Shown here: in pieces, positions 12,919-25,014 of the stretch
How positions within the stretch are numbered: position 1 is the first letter of the stretch
How the letters are laid out: each line of letters begins with the position of its first letter
Origin: Progne subis subis
Taxonomy: Eukaryota; Chordata; Aves; Passeriformes; Hirundinidae
Assembly (NCBI GenBank): GCA_022316685.1
Contig: JAKJHU010000033.1
Coordinates: forward strand, 3,958,321 to 4,022,320
Length of the DNA stretch: 64,000 bases
Direction of reading: 5' to 3'
Made by a program: the position numbers and the translations under genes
The notes under the pieces: generated by a model
Databases searched by the model: none
Seen by the model: only the letters and a program-made list of their open reading frames with translations
What the model was told of the DNA's origin: nothing

Positions 12919-12980
12919 AGAAATGAACAGTTCAGGTTGAAAAGAACCTTTCAAAGTCCTCCAGTCCGGCCCCTATATCA
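12919..12980 (-). mobile_element. CR1 LINE 3'-end remnant
   Basis: The stretch AGAAATGAACAG, TTCAGGTTGAAAAGAACCTT, TCAAAGTCCTCCAGTCCGGCCCC follows, word for word with changes, the reverse complement of the CR1 3' end ('agaatcatagaatgg', 'gggttggaagggacctt', 'aaagatcatctagtccaacccc'). CR1 is the dominant LINE of birds and other reptiles. The orientation is minus because the element's 3' end lies at the low coordinate. Only about 60 bp is recognisable, and it is old and 5'-truncated. No reverse transcriptase remains. Confidence 0.65.
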
Positions 12981-13489
12981 GCTTTATCATGATAGAAATT
13001 GGAGCCTTAATGTGAATAGCAGATTTGGGTGGGAGGGTGTTTGGAGTGGCTCCTTCTGCTCTTGTTCTTGACCAGGTGTGGGCAGGAAACAGGTTTTAGT
13101 GTTGTGGGCTGCTGTTTTTAAGTCTGAAAGAATCTCTCTGAATGCCTGTAGAAACAGTTAGACTGACTGAATTGATTTGTTGGTGGGGGTTTTTTTCCCC
13201 ATAATCTGATTTCAAGATCATTATTGGCACTCTTTTTTAGATGTGAAAGCCAGATGAGTGTTTAAAAAAAAATGCGAAGAATGAGATATTGTGTAATGCA
13301 GTTTGAATTGCAGCTTTCAATATTTTGAAAATTGCCTTAAACAAAACAAAACAAAAAAATCATCAAACAACTTCCTAGACACAGCAGATCATTTGTCTGT
13401 GGTTTTGCATTTTACAGCAATGTTGCTGAAGTCATGTTGACCAGCTTTCATGCCAGGTTCCCAATGATACTAGCACAGCAAAAAATGCC

Positions 13490-13510
13490 TTTTTTTTTTT
13501 TTTTTTTTTT
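13490..13510. repeat. Poly(T), 21 bases
   Basis: Twenty-one consecutive T residues. It breaks a spurious 77-codon frame into a phenylalanine run. Confidence 0.95.
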
Positions 13511-14379
13511 AACATCTGGAAGCAAAAACCATCCAGTACATCCAGTCTGGTTGCCAGCGTGGGTGTCCAAACAGCCATGCCAGCTCCAGTGGGGATTATG
13601 TGGGAACTGGACAGCTACACAGGAAATTTTGAGGGAACCACATGCACAGTCATTTTTGAACCAGTAACTCTCTACTGTAACTGGGTCTGGTCATCCCAAT
13701 GAGTGACTAATTTGCCTCCTTGGAACAAGGAAGAGAAGCAGTTCCTGGCACATGGTTATCAACAAGCAGTTCAAGCAGGTGATGTGAATTCCTTCTTTGA
13801 GTTCTGTCTGGGTTTCTGTATGACATCTGAGCACCAAACCACCAAGTAAAGCCTTTGTGTCTGACCTGCCAGGAGATTCCTGGGGTCTCTGGAAACTGAG
13901 AGATGACTGAGGGCTGAGCAGATAACTAGATTCCATTTTATCATTTAGTCTCCCATCTTGTAGTATTTTGTATTCCTTCAATCCTGGCTCTGTGATGAAT
14001 GTTGCTTTGCTTAATGGTAGTAAACACAAAACAATCTATTTGTCTGTGCAGCTGCCATCGAAGGTGTCAGTTTTGGTTGACATTTGGAATGCTGTTGAAC
14101 GTGCAGCTTGGAAACCCGTTGGCCTCTGCATGGTACGTTGCAGTGTAATAAAGTCTATTGACAGGGAAGTGGAGCTATCACCTGTTTATCACCAAGGGAG
14201 ACTATGAAACTGTTCACAAGGACAAAGAAAGCTGAAAGTTGTTTTCAGGCTTCCCCTTTTGCCTGTCCTGAGTGAGGGGATGGGGGAGGAAGGACTGGCT
14301 TTTTGCAGATGGTGGAATGATTCACCAGTTAATGGGATCTTAGAGCCTGGCAAGAAAAGATGTCATTAGCAGTGCTGAA

Positions 14380-14494
14380 CGTCTGGGTGATGCGCACATT
14401 TGATCCAACATATAGCGCGCTTGCGTGTGCTCGCTCTGCCGGCTGCTCCCTCCACCAATCCCTCTCTTACTCCTCTGCTTACGCACATCAAACG
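14380..14494. promoter_or_regulatory. Small CpG-rich patch with NRF1-like and CCAAT words
   Basis: Nine CpGs fall in about 115 bp, in an otherwise CpG-poor region. Within it, 14416-14427 matches the NRF1 consensus YGCGCAYGCGCR at 10 of 12 positions, a TGCGCA half-site lies at 14391-14396, and a CCAAT word lies at 14455-14459. NRF1 and CCAAT boxes are typical of CpG promoters. It is too short for a formal CpG island. It could be a small promoter, an enhancer or a remnant. Confidence 0.35.
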
Positions 14495-15137
14495 CTGCTT
14501 TTGATAAGCTCTGATTTATGGGCAAGTGACTCTTTAATAGAAAAGTGCTCTCATCTGCTAGGATGACAAAGAGCTACTCTTTGCTTATTAATAGTGGCTT
14601 AAGAGGCAACGTGCTGGTTAATCAGTGGTGAGAGACACAATTGGGTTGCAATTTTCATTTAAACCCCCTTCATTTTAAATTCATAATAATATGAGATCAT
14701 TGTAGCAACCACTGTGGTCAGAACTTCTTGAAGTGAGTTACAAAATACCAGTCTGGTTAGTGCATTTATTAGACTTTCACAACTAAGTAACTAACTTTCA
14801 GGCTTCAAGAGTTCCAGGAATACTTTCGCAATGGGGATTATTTCTAAATCTTTCACACTAAAAGCAGTGTTCAGTTGTCAAACATCATAGTACTTTAGCA
14901 GTGGCTTTTCCCATGACCACAGTTCACGGGATAGGCTTCAACTTTACTCATGGGAAGTTACACAAGGTGGTAAAATGGGTTTTAAACTTTAAATGAACCA
15001 GGCTGTCCCAGAAGGTAACTTTTCTTTTCAGGTTGCAGATTGGTTATTGTCCAAAAAGATCATTTAATTTTTTGTGTTATAACACCTATGCTATGCCATT
15101 TTAAAACTGGCAATATTTCTAAGAAGAGCAAAATGTT

Positions 15138-15178
15138 AAAAAAAAAAATTAAAAAAAGAAAAAAAAGAAAAAAGGAAG
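15138..15178. repeat. A-rich simple repeat
   Basis: An A-rich stretch interrupted by TT and G residues. Confidence 0.9.
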
Positions 15179-17311
15179 ACTATGTATGTTTTTAATAGGC
15201 AAAGGTGTATGTTCTTCAGTTGGGGAGTTCAGTGTGTCTGCTTCAGTCAGCTGAGTGGCTCTGTTGTGTTTAATGCAGGTCTGACTCTGGATTTAAAGCC
15301 TAAATTTATATAACTGAAAAACTCAGCATAGTTATGTTGTGAGAAGTGAGTAATTTTCTTATGCATTGCCCAACTTAAAAGCTTTTTTCCTTCCCCATTA
15401 TATTTCCCTCCTCTTCTGCTCTTGCATATTTGTTTTGACATGCTACTTCAGAAATAACAGATCCTCTCTTTCTTCATAATAAAGAGTTGTGGATTCTCAG
15501 AAAATCTGAGGATTTATCTGCACAATATTCCATGATAATTTAGTGTTTTAATGTTTTATAATAATTTATTATTCTAGAGACATGGTACCTCCCTCAGCTT
15601 AACTTCATTTATTTGCAAGGCAAATCTTTGAAGAAGATATATCACAGCAGTCCTGCCTTTATTCTAGTTAATAACACCAAATTGTTCAAAGATTACTATT
15701 GTCTTTAAATCTTATCTATCTTAATCTAAATAAACTTTCAATGGCAGGTAGGTGCCGTCTTATGAATTGTTTTAAATGATAAGAACAGGGATATGACTAA
15801 TTACCTTAATTGTGGAATCATACAGAGCTATTTGCTTTCTTTGGCCAGCTACCTTACCTGCTTGAGATGTGCATTATTATCAGGGAAACCAGTGTGATTC
15901 ATAATGAAGGAGAAAATAAAGAGGTAGAAATGATAACAGATGTTGAACAATGCCCATTTGTAAGGTGCCACTGTCGTATCTTAAAGGGGTTTCTAGCTGC
16001 TGGTTGACTTCCAGCTGTCTACTACCAGTAATAATGTATTTGAAGAACATATTATGTATCCCATTGTGAAAAATTTGTTCACAAGGTTTCCCTGTAGTGA
16101 ATGCTGAGATTTGGATGTGCCACTCTAATTAATTTGCTCTTAATGCAATGTACAGGAGGCAGCATTGTGCAGGCGAGAGTGGTGGTTTTTTTGTAAGAAA
16201 GGTGTTCTGTACTAAAAACCCCAGCTCTGTTACATTGCAGGCTCTCCTGCTTCAGGGTGCTGCCAGTAGAGCCCCTGAAAACATCTCTCCTTGATGCCAC
16301 AGACAGCCACAGCTGTTGTCGAGCACAGATAAAGCTAGAAAGATATTCCACTAATTCTGTCTTCAACAATCTGGGATAAATACTTCTCTAGCTCTGCTCG
16401 GGAGAATGTGCACTCAAAAGTGCAAGGAAGACAAACCTTTGGGTTAAACATAAATAGTGAATTGTCTTCTAGGAAAGCACTTCTCTGCTGTGAAGCTGAC
16501 AGTGATAACATGGCAGAACTGATAACATGACTTAATTAGTCTACCATGCTTAGTAGGGGAGTATCTTACTAGGGAATGGCATTAACATTTCCCTTGTGTT
16601 TATTGTCCTGAAATGAACTGTCAAGATTACAAAAAGAATGTATCAATAAATAAGTGTCTTTTATAAAGAACTAAAGAGTAGTGTACAACCACCATCAAAT
16701 TCTTGCAGGGCTCTAGAGATACAACCTCATTTTACACATAGTTTAATGAACTCAAGATGGAAGTAATGAGTTTCAGGTAACTGGCAGTGGAAAGAGGGGG
16801 CTAGGTCTTGGCTGTCATTTGGAATTAGCTGCGTGTACCAGCAGTATGCCTGAAATGTGCCTGTGACTGTCCTGGCTTGCCTGTAGAGGCTTTTTCTTGA
16901 ATCACGTTATCCTCTGACAAGTGAAAGGGACCAGAAATACAAATGCTGGCTTGGCAGAATGGGGAGCATTTTGTACATGCCCAGACCAGCCGTCAGCCCA
17001 GGATATTGGCTCAAAGCCCCTGGCCAGAGAGGTGAGAAATATCATCCTGAAGTCAGACATCAGTTCTTTTGCCATCCTGGTTTTGGCTGAGAAAAGTGGT
17101 CACCAGTCTGGTACCTTCTGAGACCAGCTGTGCCAAACTAGGCACAAGCTGTGGCCAGATGCTTCTGCAGCACAGCATCCTGTGATTTCTTTGTTCCTGA
17201 CATTCTCGGTTTTCTAAATCATGTGCTTTGAGGGCAGGTGGGATAAAAAACAGGAGTTTGGTGCAGTGCAGTGTAATATGCATTTTATAGGTTGTTATGT
17301 ACAATATAAAA

Positions 17312-17537
17312 GGGGAAGGGAAGGGAAGGGAAGGGAAGGGAAGGGAAGGGAAGGGAAGGGAAGGGAAGGGAAGGGAAGGGAAGGGAAGGGAAGGGAAGGA
17401 AGGGAAGGGAAGGGAAGGGAAGGGAAGGGAAGGGAAGGGAAGGGAAGGGAAGGGAAGGGAAGGGAAGGGAAGGGAAGGGAAGGGAAGGGAAGGGAAGGGA
17501 AGGGAAGGGAAGGGAAGGGAAGGGAAGGGAAGGGAAA
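17312..17537. repeat. (GGGAA)n / (TTCCC)n microsatellite, about 45 units
   Basis: A nearly pure array of the pentanucleotide AAGGG spans about 226 bp. A single irregular unit near 17396-17399 has lost one G (AAGG) and shifts the phase. The array is pure purine on plus and pure pyrimidine on minus, and every four units match the G-quadruplex pattern of four GGG runs separated by two bases. Because it has no stops it creates long fake frames on both strands (EGKGR repeats on plus, SLPFP repeats on minus), which are not genes. Confidence 0.97.
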
Positions 17538-19800
17538 TTAGCTCTCCCAACATTCTAATGTGAATATTTCTCTCCTATTAGCCAGGAGCAGTCACCTCAG
17601 GAGCTGGTTATGTGTAATGCACCAGTCATAAAGCAGTGGGAGTATGTTAAAAACCAAGAAATGGAGTGGAAGGGGGGCTGGGAGGTAGTCTTGGAAATGA
17701 GTAGTTCTCTCCCACTCAGCAAGCAAGTTCCATTATCTGAATCAGTATAAAAATACACACCCACCCATAGGAATGCACTAAGTCACTCCCTCCATACCAG
17801 ATATCTCTGATTGAGAGTAACTGCTTGCTTTTTGAGAGTCTAGAGTGGATTTCTGTGGAGTGCTTGAGTAGGAGGTGAAAAATCAGCAGCTAATGTGGTG
17901 GCTTCTGGTTTTGTTTTATTTATTCTGAAACAGGTTTTCAAGCCCAAACAGCAGCCTGGCAGGGAAGGTGTCTCTGCTTGGGATTCATTATGAACAGCAG
18001 CAACATGCCTCTGGCTAGTTCCACTTGGTTTATAAGTGACAGCCTTTGGCTGGACAGTGCTGCTCTCCCCTCCTGGGCAGGGGGTTCCTTCTCAGGTCAC
18101 AGATTAAGTCATTGCTAGATGATAATTTCATGGTATGTTATGGCAGTACATGCTTGAACTAAAGACTGCCATGGCTTGACTCTCTCAAGCTAGCTTTTTC
18201 ACACATCTGCTGGAAATAGGAAACAGGAATCAGAACCTGCATCTCAATTGCTGCTAGTTTGTAGCAGAATGAACATCTACTTGAAGAAATTTTTTCCACT
18301 TCAAACTATCCCTAATAGGAGCTGAATATAACGTTCAATGACTTGATGCAATGCTGTCCAAGTTGCCCACGTGGATGCAGGGACAGTAGAGGCGGGTTTA
18401 TGGTTGGGAGCTTCAATATGAAGCATTTCAAAGAGTGACTTCTCTGGACAATCTACAGGCTTTTGGGTACAATTTCAAGAAACTTAGGAGCTCTTAAAAA
18501 AAATGGGTTGCTGTCAATAATAATTAAAACTTTCTCCTTTGTCATTCAGGCTGCTGGACAATGTTTCTGACAAGCATTGCTGCAGACCTTATGCCACCTT
18601 TAACACTGAGTGTGGGGCATCATTCAAAGACCCATCTGCTCATTCATTAGCAGCTTTTGCTCCCTTGGTCTTTGCTGGGGCCAATGCTTTGGAAATGACT
18701 TGAGGAATGTGCAATTCCTGTAGTGTTTTGCGTTTGCTATTTGAACTGAGGTGCTTAAAGAATGTTTGCTGCATTTTGCTGACATTTTAAATACTATCTG
18801 CAACCCTTAATGAACACAATGATCCTCTGCCCACCCTGACTAGCTCTCAGTTTGCACTACAGGTGATGTGGAACAATGATGCAGATAGCCTGCTATCAGT
18901 ATTACTCTCTCTCTTAATTATGAAACTCCTCTTGGCTGTGCAGAATCATGGGACTTTCCCCACTCATTGCAGCACTTGACATGAAAGTTTTTTTTATGAA
19001 TCTGGTTTGAAATGCATCAGTTCTTTCTCTGATCTGAATTTATTGATTCTCTTTGCCCAGGAGAAACCTAGCACTGCTTAAATAACTAACAAATGACACA
19101 TTTCTAAAGAAGTCAGAAGACACTGCTTGTTTAGGAACAACTCTAAAATTTCTACCTAAAATCATAAGTTCCCTGTGGGTAACAGCAGTTGTCAGTAATA
19201 GTCAAAACAGCATTGGCTGGATTGTCCCTGCATTCCTTAAGCGAAAGACAGAGTGGGGTTTGGGCAATGATAAGTATTAGCAATATACATCTCACAAACA
19301 GAGATTTCCCTGAATTGCTGTGAGGAAATGTCTCAACTTTGGCATTTAGGAAGGGCTGGGTTTCTCCAGTAGAGGGGAGGTGATGCCCTGAGGTCAGCTG
19401 TGTCTCTTCAGCAGCTCAGTCACTCCAAAACTTCCTCTTCTGGGTACCTCATTTGTTAGAGACAGACCAGCTGTTCTGAAAAGTCAAAGAAGACTCAAAT
19501 CTTTCTTCCTGGAGGGTATATGAGTTATGGAGAGGCAAGAGAGGAAGGAAGGCAGGGGAAACAACTGGTCTCTTCATTGCTTTTCTTTATTTCTGTTTTC
19601 AAAAGGCTTGTAAATGTCACTTCTCTTTTAATATATCTGGAAGCTAAAGCACTCCTATAATGGAAATGGTCATATGGTTCTAGCACTGCTGTAAGTTTCT
19701 TTTGTTTTGTTTTTCATCTCTCCTCTTGAAGGAATCATCTGAGGGCAGGGTAGATAGGTTTATCCTTTCCCTATTAGAAAGCTTGTGTTGAATGCCTCCT

Positions 19801-19875
19801 GGTTTGTTGTTGTTGTTGTTGTTTGTTTGTTTGTTTTTTTGTTTTGTTTTGTTTTTTTTGGTTTTTTTGTGTTGG
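19801..19875. repeat. (TTG)n-(TTTG)n-(TTTTG)n T-rich repeat
   Basis: TTG units grade into TTTG, then TTTTG and longer T runs. The stepped growth of the unit suggests slippage on an older poly(T) or TTG seed. Confidence 0.92.
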
Positions 19876-22094
19876 TGCTGATAAAGATCATCTAAAATAA
19901 TTCAATAGCCTTTATCCCTCCAATAACAAGCACAGGGCTGCCTCATAAAAGTTTTATTTTTCTTCTTCCTTCCCAGCTATATCCCATTAGCTGGTAGTTT
20001 TAGGATAGAATTCATTGAATGGGTGCATTCTTTCCTGACATTCCTGGAAATTTCCTCAGGTTGACGTGTATTGAGTAGGAGTAAAATTGGCCTTGTGTTT
20101 GCCCTTGGACTGCTTTGTAAGTAAATCAAAGAACTGAGCTCATAGAGATGTCAGTCAGTTTTGGTTGGTTTTGCTTACACAGAATTCACTTAACTTTCTT
20201 TACAGAGATCTTTATGAAGCTATAATTAATATTTTTGTGTGCCTTGAAGTGTTCTGGTGAGCAGAGCCCTGAGTGCAAAGATTTAAACAGCTGAGGAAAA
20301 CTATACCACACGTGCTCAGAAAAGCATTGGCAAAATGTTTTGTGAAATGAAGTTTGCTTCCCACACACACCTACATGTGTTGCATCATGTACTGTCTGCC
20401 TAATGAACTCTGGGGTGGACTGGAGCACAGCTGGATCTTCAGAGATGTGCTACAGAAACAGAGGCAGTGAAAGGAGAGTTTTCTGTCTCTGTCAACTGCT
20501 GACTCATCTTAAGGCTTAGTCTACCTCAATTTAGTTGTTATAGGAGAATCTCTGATTTTGTTTAAACTTCAGCTTCGTAAATAGCAGAGCTTGCCACCTG
20601 CTCAAATATTCTTCTGGGGCTTTGTTTTTGGGACACAATATAAGTAGGTAAATAGGCGAGAGATAGGAAGCTGAAATGCCTGTAGGCAATAAAGGTAAAA
20701 ATACAGCTGAAACAATCTGCTTCACAGCCTCTGGTTTCCTGTGTTTGTAATGGATGTTGTAGGCTATAGGCAGTGATGACTTGGCTGCTAGGCTGGTTCC
20801 TCCATTTGCTGCTCTTTTCACATGAGTACTTTTTTTTTTAAAGTAAAATCTTTTTTTAAACTTCAGGACTGATTGTGGCAAAACAATTAATTCATATTCT
20901 ATTGCACACACTGACTGCCTTTGCAATAACAGTATCTGAATACAGGGAGTGCCTGAGATTGGGTATAAATGTTATGTTTTGAACCCAAACGTGGTGGTAA
21001 ATTACACCTCCAAAACATGCGGACAGTTCACACATGGAGACTTTGTCATATGCTAATGCTCCCATTTCCAGCATATTTGCATGCTCTGATGAATGAAATT
21101 CCTCTCCAGCCTCTCTTTTGTCAGAGGCATGATTTATAGCTTTTAGCCACCCACAGTCACAGAGAAAGCTGGGAACAGAATCTGACTCTGAGTTGACTTA
21201 ACCATGGAACCATCCTTCCATGTGGTGAGTGGGTTTGGAAAGTTGCAGGAGGGTTGACCTGGCTGTTTCTCCTGAGATCAGTATTTCATTTCTCACGAGA
21301 AGGTCAGAGATGGGGAAAAGAATTCAAAAATATAACTGAAATCCACAAATCTAAAAATTATGAAGTCAGTTTTGCAAGGCTGCTTTACTTTCTTGATACT
21401 CATCTGCCTTATAAATGGGACAACTCCAGGCTGCTGGTAGAATTTTTCCATTTGTTTGATTTACGTATCTTCCCTTGTTCCTTGAAAAGGAAGTAAATGA
21501 AGTTGTACCTTTCTGATAAGGGTCAGACTTTTCTGTCCTGACAGATTGCTGTTTATTTTATACTGAAACTATCTGTGGTTCATCATAGCCATTTCCCAAA
21601 AATACCACTTTATTTTACATTTAGTGTCTTAAGTTAATTGGCAATTATGCACATGTGCTCAGTGTCTACAATGTTGTCCAGCTGTCTTTGAGCAAGAGCT
21701 TTGTGAAAAACAGAGCTACTGCAATGGGGTCAGAGTAGTTGAGTATTATTTGCTACATCCTATTAATCTACATCATTTCATTAGTGCATTATAATCTTCC
21801 TTATGTGATGACATGAAAGAATTTTGCTAACAGCAGTAATGTGTTAATAGGACTTGGATGATGGCCCATCTTTAAGAACTTTAACCAATCATTTTGTGAA
21901 ATTCAAGGAGAAAGTGGGTTATAGAATGACTTTTAATGTGCTCAGCTGTGATTTCCAATAGATAAAAATTGTTCTTTGTTCACATCATTGTTTCTTTTAA
22001 TTTCTTTTAAAATTGGAAGTTAACTGATGACTATTCTGACAGCATTGGGGAAAAGAGAAACACAGAGTTCAGCTGAATCAGTTGGAAGGTGGCA

Positions 22095-22262
22095 TAGCTC
22101 TGTGCTTTGGTTTGCCAGATCTAAGTTGTTTTGGGTCTTTGAGAAAATTATCTGATCTCTCAGAGGTTCAGTCTGCCCCATGGTGGGGATGATATGACTG
22201 CTTCCTACCTCAGCAGTGCTTGTGGTAATAAATACTGTAAAGAATATGAGGTGACAGAGCTG
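22095..22262 (+). mobile_element. MIR-type SINE remnant, 3' portion
   Basis: Collinear resemblance to the MIR 3' half: CTTTGAGAAAATTATCTGATCTCTCAGAG, then GTTCAGTCTGCCCCATGGTGGGGATGATA, then CTTCCTACCTCAGCAGTGCTTGTGG, then TAAATACTGTAAAGAATA. These correspond in order to the MIR 'cttgggcaagtcacttaacctctc', 'ctcagtttccccatctgtaaaatggggataata', 'tacctacctcatagggttgttgtgag' and 'taaatgagataatgcatgtaaag'. The family and boundaries were judged by eye, and divergence is high. Confidence 0.55.
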
Positions 22263-23639
22263 GGTTAGTGTTGCACCAATGATCTTAAAAGTAGAAATAA
22301 GAGCACAGTGGTACTGCTGAGTTTTCAACAGCAGGGTTTTTTCTCTCTTTTCCCGCTGTTCCAACTTCACTTCAGTGAAAGCAGAGGTGGAAAAATGGCA
22401 TGAAAGCGCTAGTGGAGTGTCAAGAACTGAGTAGCAAGTACGTAGGCTAGGGGGATATCAGTCCCACCAACTTATTTAGGTAAATGATATCAGTGATATT
22501 ATCAAGGGCAGGTTTTTCTCTTATTCTCCCCACCAAGGTGTAGCTTCAATTTTTAATTGTGACCTTCATTGTGGATTAAAAATAAGTCTATGCCTTTTCC
22601 CTTTGTTTTTTTCCACTTGCACAGGAAAATATCTAATCCAATGCAGCTTTTTCAGCCATTGAATATTTACAGGGAGGTCAGAGACCTGGTTCTACATTGG
22701 TCAGTGGTTTCTTGATTTTCTCTGCCAGTGCTTGGTGTAATGAGCAAACTTTCTGCAGGGAGCCTTTGGTTCTAACCCTAATGGAAAAACTCTCTTTGCT
22801 ATCTGTGCTTCTTTCTAAATCTTTTCAAATGTTTTCTGCGAGTTGTGGTGACAGGACACCAGTAAAGAAGATTCTTGTGTCTCTGGTTCTGCAGCAGAGC
22901 GCTGGGCTACCCACATCACCAGATTTTAATAAATGCAAACCTGAGGCCATAATCAGCAGTAGAAACTCTCATGAGTTGAATCAAGCAGCAATTTGAAGTT
23001 GTGTTGCCTGGCTCCTGCAGCTACCTGGAAGATGGTACTTTGTAAATCATTTAAAAGTCATACAGAGATGCCAAGGGAAGGGAGTAGAGAAGTCTCTGTC
23101 AGAGAGATGTTCAAGAGAGGTTTTGGAGCAGGACCAGGTCTAGAAGGGTTCTTGCCCAGTACAGCCCACACTGGCTACACATTGGTATCACAGAGTGCTG
23201 CAGTCATGTAGCTGTAACTTCCTCATCTGGAATTCCAGGAAAGGAAAAGAGAGAGATTCTCTACAGTATAGTTTTGCGTATATTTATGTATTTTTTGTCT
23301 AGAAAAGAATACTACAGTGTTTCTTTTTTACCCAATGCAGGTTTTCTGGCCATCTCACCATCATCTTTCTTCTAACTTCCTATCAAAAATAGCCGTGTTA
23401 GCAGTGAAATTGTCACTAAAGCCTCACTGAAATTACTGTGATGTGTTACTGTCAACAGATGATCTATATGTCTTCATTTACATTTTAGGGAAGCAGTCTC
23501 TGAAAATGCAGAAACATGGTTGGGTGCAGTATGGGCTGTAAGGAGGATTTACTACTGCTTCCTTTCATGGTGGTGATGGTAATTACCAAAGGAAGATACA
23601 GTTTTATTAACATGTATATTGTAGCAAAAGGTACTAGCC

Positions 23640-23760
23640 AAGGCCTGTCACTCACTGAAGTGAGACTCGGAAAATGCAAAATCTTGCGCTGTACAACTCT
23701 TGGGTTCAAATCTAGCCCAGGGTGTTTGCTGGATACTGTTGGATGTTGGATTTCTTATTA
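23640..23760 (+). mobile_element. Possible tRNA-derived SINE fragment
   Basis: GGGTTCAAATC at about 23701-23711 resembles a pol III B box (GGTTCGANTC) and the T-loop of a tRNA, followed by TAGCCCAGGG, as in tRNA-derived SINE heads. No convincing A box or tRNA fold lies upstream and the T-stem does not pair well, so it is not a tRNA gene. A decayed SINE head is the most likely reading, with chance as the alternative. Confidence 0.25.
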
Positions 23761-23871
23761 CAGTAGCAATAAGCAACTCTATCCAGCACACGGACACAAG
23801 GTGTTAAGCACAACAGCAATGTAGTCAACAGTACTCATGTTCTAAAAAGTTTAAAAATTTAATGCTTCTTT

Positions 23872-23940
23872 AAAAAACAAAACAAAACCAACCAAACAAA
23901 AACAACAACCAAAAACCCAAACAAAATCAATCAAACAAAG
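23872..23940. repeat. A/C-rich simple repeat
   Basis: CAAA, CCAA and CAACAA words make an imperfect A-rich tract of about 70 bp. Confidence 0.9.
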
Positions 23941-24890
23941 TCCCAAACAGGTTTTAGGCACCCACATGCTGCATTTGGCTTCAGGAAGACAGCCTCCCTT
24001 AGACTTCCCTTGCATTCTTGCAGTACCTTTGTGCAGCTCAGAGGATTCTTCTTGTGGTTCTCATACTCATGCCCGAGGCCCATGTAATTAACTGATATCT
24101 TTACAGGATGCAGGGTCTGCAAAGTAAACCATCCTCCCCTGCTGACAGTGATTCTCATGACTGGAGACTTGCACCCCATCCTCTGACTTTTCTGGCTCTT
24201 TCTCAGCAGCTCCATTCAGGTATTAGCTGGGCTGCCCTTAAAGGCCATGGTGGTTCTCCTCAACTTAGGGGGTCCCCAGGCATCGGTACCAAGTGATGTG
24301 GCCAGGGCAGCTGCATGGATTTAATTAACTGACCATCTTGCCTTTGGCAGCTGTGATCAGTAGTTAGGAGGGACAAAAGCCCAAGTACAGAAAGCACAAT
24401 TTCAGCAATGGAATATCTTTACAGGGAGGGAAACTAGGAAGTGGATGCAGTCCTCATGTTCCTGGTATCTCTGGTTCTTCAGTACCCCCTTCAGTACTGT
24501 CCCTTCAGCCTCTGTGCTTTCATCCATTGCAACTTTTTGTTTCAGATTATTTTGTGCTAGGGATCTTCTTGGAGCACAGAAGGTGAGAGCTTGCCTTCAA
24601 TTGCTTATTTGCCCTACATTTCTTATTACACTAGTAAATGTAAGGAGTATCTTTAGACTGTTCCCTTCCTTTACATCTTTAGTTTAGCAAATCCCTAAAA
24701 CAAGGAAGTAGTCCAATATAATGGGACAAACAGATGGAGAAACAGCATCCATGGTATCTACAGAAGTATAGTGTTTCTTGCCTCTTCCTCTTGAGTAGAA
24801 TCTACCATGTCTGGTAGATGCTGTTAAATACAGGATACTAAAGTCAATTAATTTCAGGTTTAATTCAAAATATAGGTATTTCCCTGTGCA

Positions 24891-25014
24891 TTTCTTTTGT
24901 TTGGGTTTTTTTTTTTTTTTTTTTTTGTTTGCTTTTTTTTTTTTTTTGGTGGGGTTTTTTTTGTTTGTTTTGGTTTTTTTTTTAGGTTTTTTTTTTTTTT
25001 TTAGTTTTTTCTTC
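24891..25014. repeat. Long imperfect poly(T) tract with GTTT and GGTT interruptions
   Basis: About 120 bp of T runs (up to about 20 T) is separated by G-containing words. On minus it is a lysine/asparagine frame, which is an artefact. No retrocopy body or AATAAA-led 3' end is visible on either side. Confidence 0.93.

Larger units (their letters stand above)
11978..17311. other. Non-coding stretch, no gene seen
   Basis: Apart from the CR1 remnant, the A- or T-tracts and the CpG patch listed separately, this stretch has only short frames (up to about 112 codons) with no domain. Positions 15540-15600 are very AT-rich. There is no evidence of exons or RNA genes. Confidence 0.6.
17538..24890. other. 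Non-coding stretch, no gene seen
   Basis: The longest frames are 131 codons (20531-20926, minus) and 116 codons (22020-22370, minus, which lies over a MIR remnant). Neither has a domain. From 17.6 to 20.1 kb no frame of 60 codons or more is present. An octamer-type ATTTGCAT is at 21075-21082. The remainder is ordinary unique sequence. Confidence 0.6.

Noticed and set aside
17053..17563. Long frames across the pentanucleotide array (EGKGR repeats on plus, SLPFP repeats on minus)
   Set aside because: They exist only because GGGAA/TTCCC contains no stop codon in any frame. They are low-complexity artefacts, not proteins.
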